Assembly (NCBI GenBank): GCA_028752905.1
Contig: JAQNBH010000002.1
Location: 17,208,430-17,272,429 of the forward strand
DNA: 64,000 bases
Direction: 5' to 3'
Origin: Cladorhizidae sp. MBARI D1340-BT2
Taxonomy: Eukaryota > Porifera > Demospongiae > Poecilosclerida > Cladorhizidae
A program made the translations under genes and the position numbers. Below the pieces are notes generated by a model. That model searched no databases and had not been told where the DNA came from. It saw only the letters and a list, made by a program, of their open reading frames with translations. Positions within the stretch are counted from its first letter, which is position 1, and every line of letters starts with the position of its first letter. Shown one piece after another: positions 58,095 through 64,000 of this stretch.

Positions 58095-58805
58095 AATGAG
58101 AGCTTCTCACTGTGGACTCTCTAGTAAGGACACCCTCTATAGCCAGGACACTTGTTCTAGTCCCATACTAATACAGTGGGAGCCTCTCACTGTGGACTCT
58201 CTGTAGTAAGGACACCCTCTATAGCCAGGACACTTGTTCTAGTCCCATACTAATACAGTGGGAGCCTCTCACTGTGGACTCTCTAGTAAGGACACCCTCT
58301 ATAGCCAGGACACTTGTTCTAGTCCCATACTAATACAGTGGGAGCCTCTCACTGTGGACTCTCTGTAGTAAGGACACCCTCTATAGCCAGGACACTTGTT
58401 CTAGTCCCATACTAATACAGTGGGAGCCTCTCACTGTGGACTCTCTAGTAAGGACACCCTCTATAGCCAGGACACTTGTTCTAGTCCCATACTAATACAG
58501 TGGGAGCCTCTCACTGTGGACTCTCTGTAGTAAGGACACCCTCTATAGCCAGGACACTTGTTCTAGTCCCATACTAATACAGTGGGAGCCTCTCACTGTG
58601 GGCTCTCTAGTAAGGACACCCTCTATAGCCAGGACACTTGTTCTAGTCCCATACTAATACAGTGGGAGCCTCTCACTGTGGACTCTCTAGTAAGGACACC
58701 CTCTATAGCCAGGACACTTGTTCTAGTCCCATACTAATACAGTGGGAGCCTCTCACTGTGGACTCTCTGTAGCAAGGACACCCTCTATAGCCAGTACACT
58801 CGTTC
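58095..58805 (-). repeat. 82-bp minisatellite, right half of an inverted pair
   Basis: Nine copies in the opposite orientation (GAGCCTCTCACTGTGGACTC ... AGGACACCCTCTATAGCCAG ... TTGTTCTAGTCCCATACTAA). Units alternate between CTCTAGTAAGG and CTCTGTAGTAAGG forms, giving a dimeric ~162-bp higher-order repeat. It ends about 65 bp from exon 1. Confidence 0.95.
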
Positions 58806-58871
58806 TAGTCCCATCCTACGGTGCATACAATGGTACCTACTAGCAGAGAGAATGGTCGGTGGGTTCCTTAC

Positions 58872-58970
58872 ATTTCGGCCATGGCTGGACCAGCGGCTTC
58901 CCTTGCGTGTGGCTGCCAGCAGAATCAACACCTCGCCTTGGACAATGGGCACTCCAAACGATGCCTCCAT
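58872..58970 (-). CDS. GBF1: GBF1-type Arf-GEF, exon 1 with start codon
   Basis: The frame encodes MEASFGVPIVQGEVLILLAA, then TRKGSRWSSHGRN, and ends at donor AAT|GTAAGG. Vertebrate GBF1 begins MVDKNIYIIQGEI and continues with an RWSTH motif, so gene start, spacing and motif agree. The chosen ATG (58970) leaves nine residues before QGE, close to the vertebrate length. Another in-frame ATG at 58985 would add five residues, and the frame stays open to 59054. Ends in phase 0. The encoded N-terminal DCB region mediates dimerisation in GBF1-type factors, which activate Arf1 at the cis-Golgi and ERGIC. Confidence 0.85.
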
Positions 58971-59265
58971 CTGCAAGTCCGGCATATAACAATTAAAGTC
59001 ATCATCAGCAACGTGTACAGGGGAACACAGACTCACAATCATAACAATATTCATAACATTCTCAACACAGCAATGAGTTTCACACTCACAGATGGAGAAA
59101 TAAAGCGGCCATTTTGTTGCTGGTAATTCTGTTTCTGATTAATGGAAAGTCACCCACACTAAGAGCACTTGAGCTGCACATATATTCCTAAGCACTCAAG
59201 TTCATCTGACGGTACAATGGTTCCATTTAGGCGTCGTTCAACTCGACGGGTAGCCTCTCGAAAAT
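58971..59265. other. GBF1 upstream / 5' UTR candidate region
   Basis: Sequence immediately 5' of the start codon. No TATA box or other convincing promoter element; GCGGCCATTTTG near 59105 is only loosely YY1-like. Confidence 0.35.
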
Positions 59266-59269
59266 GCCT

Positions 59270-59365
59270 CCCCCCCCTCCCCCCCCCCCCCCCCCCCCAC
59301 CACCCCCCAACCCCCCTCTCCTCCCCCCCACCCTTCCCTTCCGTTCTCTCTCTCTCTCTCGAAAA
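59270..59365. repeat. C-rich and CT-rich low-complexity tract
   Basis: Runs of C interrupted by A/T, followed by (CT)n. It gives proline-rich artefact frames. Confidence 0.9.
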
Positions 59366-59524
59366 GGTCTCGGGTTTGCTCACTTCAGCCTAGCAAGCAA
59401 ACTTGTATTAGATGACTAAGAAGTAAGAACTAGGGAGGGTTGGGGCTGTTATCAAGACTTGCCCCAAGAATTGTCTTGGGGAATCACTGGACACACCTGC
59501 CGAGAGAGACAAGAGACTGAATCT

Positions 59525-59755
59525 GAATCTCAGTCTCCTGGAACGTGCTTCATGTGGTCCGGAGCCAGTCAAAAAAGTGGTCTGGAGCCAGTTGGAACGT
59601 GTTCATGTGATTTGGAGCCAGTCTGGAACGTGCTTCATGTGGTCCGGAGCCAGTCCTGGAATGTGCTTTGTGTGGTCTGGAGCCAGTTGGAACGTGTTCA
59701 TGTGATCTGGAGCCAGTCCTGGAACGTGCTTCATGTGATCTGAAGCGTGGCTCCA
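59525..59755. repeat. ~33-bp tandem repeat (GGAGCCAGTCCTGGAACGTG)
   Basis: Six to seven imperfect copies of GGAGCCAGT(CC)TGGAACGTG followed by TTCATGTGATCT or TTCATGTGGTCC. Confidence 0.85.
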
Positions 59756-59984
59756 GACTGCCCTGATGTTGCCATACAGTAAAGCCACTCATTGCCATCA
59801 TGGGTCTTGTGATTTGGCACCTTGGTAGAGCTTGTAAACTTTTTTTTAATCCCTCCACACTGACCACAGATAAGTCTTGAGGTTGGCTCTGATAATCTCT
59901 CAGGCAGACTGTCACTCCCCCCATATCATTAGGCAGGTTTTCACCACTTGACTGTTGGGTTTTAGCCTCTACTTACCTCCACTT

Positions 59985-60445
59985 GTTGACGACTCCACTT
60001 GTTGAAGACTCTACTTGTTGAAGGCTCCACTTGTTGAAGCCTCTACTTGTTGAAGGCTCTACTTGTTGAAGGCTCTACTTGTTGAAGAATCTACTTGTTG
60101 AAGGCTCTACTTGTTGAAGAATCTACTTGTTGAAGCCTCTACTTGTTGAAGAATCTAATTGTTGAAGCCTCTACTTGTTGAAGGCTCTACTTGTTGAAGC
60201 ATCTACTTGTTGAAGCCTCCACTTGAAGCCTCTACTTGTTGAAGAATCTACTTGTTGAAGCCTCCACTTGAAGCCTCTACTTGTTGAAGAATCTAGACTT
60301 GTTGAAGGCTCTACTTGTTGAAGAATCTACTTGTTGAATGCTCTACTTGTTGAAGAATCTACTTGTTGAAGAATCTACTTGTTGAAGCCTCTACTTGTTG
60401 AAGCCTCTACTTGTTGAAGCCTCTACTTGTTGAAGCCTCTACTAT
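59985..60445. repeat. 16-bp minisatellite CTCTACTTGTTGAAGC
   Basis: About 28 copies with GGCTCTAC, GAATCTAC and CCTCCACTTG variants. Confidence 0.95.
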
Positions 60446-61283
60446 CTGAACTCATTAGAATGCAAACACAACCAGCAGTGTTTTGATACAAGAATCAGCT
60501 CCATTGAGGTAGGCAATTTGTCTACAACAAAACTTCGAGGAAGGAAATCTATCCAGGAGCACCTCCTTTCCCTAAGAGCGAAGGGATTCAGAGTTCTTCC
60601 TGATATGCACACGAGTCTAAGCAGCTTTCCTCAGCAAAAGAGCTCCCAGAAACAACAGCCGAGCCCGAGAGAGCTGGCAGTTGCAACCGTCATATTTTCT
60701 GTGTGTGTTTTCTTTGCTCATACACAGACACCATCACTAGAAGTATCCTTCTCACTATTATATAACAATAGAGCAGTCTACTACTGGGCATGTGCAAGTA
60801 CACCGCCAAGTGCCGTGCCATTTCCGGCAATGGAATCTTCTAGCAAAGTGTATCACCCAGCAATTGCCCCGCACTCATGTCTGACATGTCCATACAATTG
60901 CACCTGTAAGTTTGTATGTGATCCCACTAACAGACTGACTGGCGAACATGGATGAACATAACCTCCTCGTAGGTGAAGGGCAAAACTCCCTGGCAACCAC
61001 AAACCACTCTCTCCTCTTTCTCCTCCACAGCAGCAAGTAAAGGAAGCAAACCACAAACTCCACCTCAACTACAGATATAGTATATGATTTTCAGGAGACT
61101 TTCTCGTGACAGCATTAGGCGTAATTAATTGTAGGACAGTGTTGACGTCAAGGGTGGTTGCTATACAAACCACCTCCTTGGCTATGAATATGGTTATAAC
61201 ACTTAGTCCATCACTTGGCTACTTCAGTTCGAACTGACAAAGCCACAAGCCAAGGACAAGGAACTCGGCAACCACTTACCACA
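60446..61283. other. unique sequence upstream of GBF1
   Basis: The plus strand is open for 145 codons at 60518-60955, but composition and lack of motifs do not support a gene. No RNA gene seen. Confidence 0.45.
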
Positions 61284-61538
61284 TCATTTGCCAACTTCAA
61301 GGAAAACCCTAAGCAGTTTTCCTCCGAAGCACCTGCAAGACATGGTTCCTAGACCATCAAGACTTTGTGTATAGCTAGCTAAAGCTTCATGGCTTCCCAG
61401 AACATCTGCCAAGATTTTTGCCTTCACCTCCAACAAACATCCCTGGGCTGCGGTTGCTAGGGTTCCAGCTCCTACGGCAACATCGACACTAAGTAGCTCT
61501 GCTTTGCTGATGGTTCTACTTACATACTTGTGGTTCTA
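61284..61538 (-). CDS. coding-like open stretch, unidentified (weak)
   Basis: The minus frame is open for about 85 codons without an early ATG: SKAELLSVDVAVGAGTLATA, then GCLLEVKAKILADVLGSHEA, ending FLEVGK and stop. The alternation of small and hydrophobic residues is protein-like. No family recognised. It follows directly (gene sense) after the stop of the 61540-61674 stretch in another frame, so both cannot be constitutive exons of one message as read. Confidence 0.2.
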
Positions 61539-61539
61539 G

Positions 61540-61674
61540 TTAGTGGCCGTCTATGGGGTAAGGCTCCCTCTCCTCCTCATAATCATGCTCGGCCTTCCCA
61601 AACCCTTCATGCATCTCTGCCGACAGCACCTCGCCCGGAGAGAACTTGTCAACCATCCTTTGATTCTCTGCCTT
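61540..61674 (-). CDS. possible terminal exon of an unidentified upstream gene
   Basis: The minus frame reads ENQRMVDKFSPGEVLSAEMH, then AEHDYEEEREPYPIDGH and stop (61540-61542). It follows a TTTTCTACAAAG acceptor-like sequence. It is strongly hydrophilic, non-repetitive and typical of a conserved C-terminal tail. The family is not recognised. If real, it is the 3' end of a gene on the same strand as GBF1, ending about 2.6 kb upstream of it. Confidence 0.35.
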   Translation of the reverse strand, partial: KAENQRMVDKFSPGEVLSAEMHEGFGKAEHDYEEEREPYPIDGH

Positions 61675-62041
61675 TGTAGAAAAGTGAACGCTTGACTTCC
61701 ACTTCAAGTCACATTCCCCTTAATTACTATAACGATCTTGCCGTGATACTTCACATGCTCCGGATGATGGCTAATTAACGATATATTTTAGGAACGGAAA
61801 ATAAGGCGACGAATGATAAAATTATACTCTGATGCTCGGTGAGACACGGTATTTATTGCTGCTGGCTCTAGCCTTCACCGGTTAAGCACTGATAATGACT
61901 GACATCTCCTCCTACTTGAGAGTCCGTGTTTTTTCAATTACTGGAAACTAGTCATATGTACTTGTAATAAGAGTTCCCTCCAATTTCAGGCAATCAGAGC
62001 CTTGCCTTTTCATGGTCATGCTGACCCAGAAAAAACCCGAA
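61675..62041. other. unique sequence between two possible exons
   Basis: Possible intron. No features recognised. Confidence 0.35.
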
Positions 62042-62163
62042 CTACAGTCGGTTGACGTCAGCGGCTTCTTTGTCTAGAAAGGCTATCAAGTGTCTCACCT
62101 CACACCGAGTTATGGCAGCCGGATGGCAGTAAGTTGATCTCACATTAGGAATGGGCCGAGTGC
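62042..62163 (-). CDS. possible exon of an unidentified upstream gene (weak)
   Basis: After an acceptor-like GCGTTCTTAG the frame reads TYCHPAAITRCEVRHLIAFL, then DKEAADVNRL and stop at 62042. A strong donor-like GAG|GTGAGA lies inside it at about 62099, so it could instead be a short internal exon. Family not recognised. Confidence 0.25.
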
Positions 62164-62237
62164 TCTAAGAACGCATTCTTGCAGATCAAGTGTGCTCAGC
62201 CTTTTGACACCAAAGCCTCATCAGGCTAATGCACTTA

Positions 62238-62241
62238 TATA

Positions 62242-62279
<38 letters not shown>

Positions 62280-62285
62280 TATATA
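62238..62285. repeat. (AT)n microsatellite
   Basis: About 45 bp of alternating AT with one G interruption. Confidence 0.9.
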
Positions 62286-62424
62286 AGACAAGGTAAAATT
62301 GCAAAGATGTACAAAATTAACCCTATCAGTGATTGAGGGGTATCCAACACTTCTACAATCTTTCTCTGGGCACACCATGATTCCTGGAGTGCTTGGGACT
62401 GCCCCAGGATGTCCCTAGTACTCG

Positions 62425-63310
62425 CCCTAGAATACACCTAGCCCTAGAATACACCAGCCCTTAGCCTTAGCCCTAGAATATCTTTTCCCTGGCTCTAGCC
62501 CTAGAATACACCTAGCCCTTAGCCTTAGCCCTAGAATATGCTTAGCCCTGTCCCTAGCTCTAGAATACCCTAGCCTTGATCCTGGCACTAGCCTTGACCC
62601 TGGCCCTAGCCTTGACCCTGGCCCTAGCCTTGACCCTGGCCCTAGTCCTAGAATATGCTTAACCCTGGCCCTAGCCTTGACCCTGGCCCTAGTCCTAGAA
62701 TATGCTTAACCCTGTACCCTAGCCCTAGAATACAGTTATCCCTGGCCCTAGCTCTAGAATACCCTAGCCTTTACCCTGGCCCTAGCCCTAGAATACCCTA
62801 GCCTTAACCCTGGCCCTAGCCCTAGAATACCCTACCCTTAACACTGGCCCTAGAAAACGGTTATCCCTAGCCCTAGACCCTGGCCCTAGCTCTAGAATAC
62901 CCTAGCCTTAACCCGGTCTAGAATACCCTAGCCTTAACCTTGGCCCTAGCTCTAGAATACCCTAGCCTTAACCCTGGCCCTAGCTCTAGAATACCCTAGC
63001 CTTAACCTTGGCCCTAGCTCTAGAATACCCTAGCCTTAACCCTGGCCATAGCTCTAGAATACCCTAGCCTTAACCCTGGCCCTAGAATACGGTTATCCCT
63101 AGCTCTAGAATACCCTAGCCTTAACCCTGGCCCTAGCCCTAGAATACTGTTATCCCTAGACCTAGCTCTAGAATACCCTAACCTTAACCCTGGCCCTAGC
63201 CCTAGAATACTGTTATCCCTGGCCCTAGCTCTAGAATACTAGCCCTAAAATACCCCTACCTTAACCCTTCCCTTAGCCCTAGAATGCCCCGGCCCTAGCC
63301 CTTAACCCTG
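62425..63310. repeat. degenerate CCCTAG-rich array
   Basis: Irregular repeats of CCCTAGCTCTAGAATACCCT, AGCCTTAACCCTGGCCCTAG and similar, built on a CCCTAG/CCTTAG hexamer theme. Similar short patches occur at 11420-11510, 13455-13560 and 45540-45625. Confidence 0.85.
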
Positions 63311-64000
63311 TCAGTGATTCTGGGATCCATATGCTGTATAATGTCACCCTACTACAAGGGAAGTCCCAAGTATCACCAGACACTCAAGATGTCATCAGTA
63401 TGGCAGTGGCAAGAGTACTGGGCTTATGACTGGCATTGACCTATCACCACAGCAGTTATGCCAATAATTGATCATGACTTCAAGGCAAAATAAACCAATC
63501 ACATCTGGTGTTATCTGTGTAACCTTATCCCCAAGACCATGGTCACATATATGCAAGCAAAGTGGCTCTTGCCTCCATGAAAAGCACACCTTGCAGCTAC
63601 TTCACCACGATGATAATATATACCTTAGCTGGCGTAGCCAACCTTTCATTTTCCATCTTTTTAGTCAAGTGTCTCCCGACAACAGGAATTTTACAATTTC
63701 ACCATCTGCTCTGTCACTATGCAGTAACAAAAAATGCCCGACCTATAGAGGAATAGCTAATAGGCTACCTGCACTGAATCGCTACAAAATACAGCTCTTC
63801 GAGAAATCATCATATCTCCCATTTGTTGAGAATGCAATGAACATGAATACTGCAATCTAATTGACACAAAAATTAGAAAACTATTGTTGTGTGCGCTAGA
63901 AACATACACACCTGCCCTAAATAAAGGTAAAGGGTGGCATGTCACACTCTATCATCTCTAACCTGGCAAATTGGGTCAACCTACGAAAAAAGCACTGCCT
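63311..64000. other. unique sequence at right edge
   Basis: A 130-codon plus frame (63468-63860) has no recognisable motifs and no splice support. Nothing else seen. Confidence 0.45.

Noticed and set aside
60518..60955. 145-codon plus-strand open frame
   Set aside because: No recognisable domain, unconvincing composition and no splice or promoter support.
62425..63310. Possible internal telomere
   Set aside because: The hexamer theme is CCCTAG with irregular spacing, not a uniform telomeric repeat.

Overview
The window is eukaryotic and almost certainly metazoan. It has spliced genes with GT-AG introns, an LTR retrotransposon of the Ty3/gypsy class, several cut-and-paste DNA transposons and an extreme load of tandem repeats. 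The transposase types and the degree of divergence from vertebrate proteins suggest an early-branching marine invertebrate, possibly a sponge. That placement is an inference; no species can be named from the sequence.

The host gene that organises the window is on the minus strand. Eight exons, in the right order and with compatible splice phases, encode the N-terminal DCB/HUS part of a GBF1-type large Arf guanine-nucleotide exchange factor (Golgi/ER-Golgi traffic). The start codon is near 58970. Exons follow at 57.1-57.3, 56.0, 54.1-54.2, 53.6, 47.2-47.5 and 44.6-44.7 kb, and the HUS-box exon is at 457-558. The rest of the gene, including the Sec7 catalytic domain, lies beyond the left edge. 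About 65 codons expected between the 44.6 kb exon and the 0.5 kb exon were not found. Nearly every intron carries its own minisatellite family, and intron 7 alone is about 44 kb.

Layout, left to right: 0-0.4 kb 15-bp array; 0.46-0.56 kb GBF1 HUS-box exon; 0.7-1.2 kb trinucleotide microsatellite; 2.0-5.3 kb 34-bp array carrying two related TA-flanked inverted-repeat elements; 6.0-7.9 kb foldback-repeat arms; 8.5-9.1 kb Mutator-like transposase fragment; 11.1-13.6 kb 15-bp array between two direct copies of a ~370-bp segment; 15.1-16.4 kb 56-bp array; 18.5-19.1 kb CAA-rich array; 19.8-23.6 kb 64-bp array; 25.5-30.8 kb 21-bp array split by a decayed 3.15-kb pogo/Tc1-like DNA transposon; 31.7-43.0 kb 42-bp array split by two apparently identical copies of a 1,783-bp transposon with terminal inverted repeats; 43-49 kb GBF1 exons and small arrays; 49.1-53.3 kb a piece of DNA polymerase epsilon C-terminal domain running into a Gmr1-like gypsy element (integrase before reverse transcriptase) with a 3' LTR; 53.5-59 kb GBF1 exons 5 to 1 with intronic arrays, including a large head-to-head inverted array; 59-64 kb upstream flank with more arrays and weak evidence for exons of another minus-strand gene.

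The most notable items are the polymerase-epsilon/Gmr1 juxtaposition, the transposons sitting inside minisatellites (two with recognisable target duplications and one co-amplified with its array), and a housekeeping trafficking gene whose introns are built largely of minisatellites.
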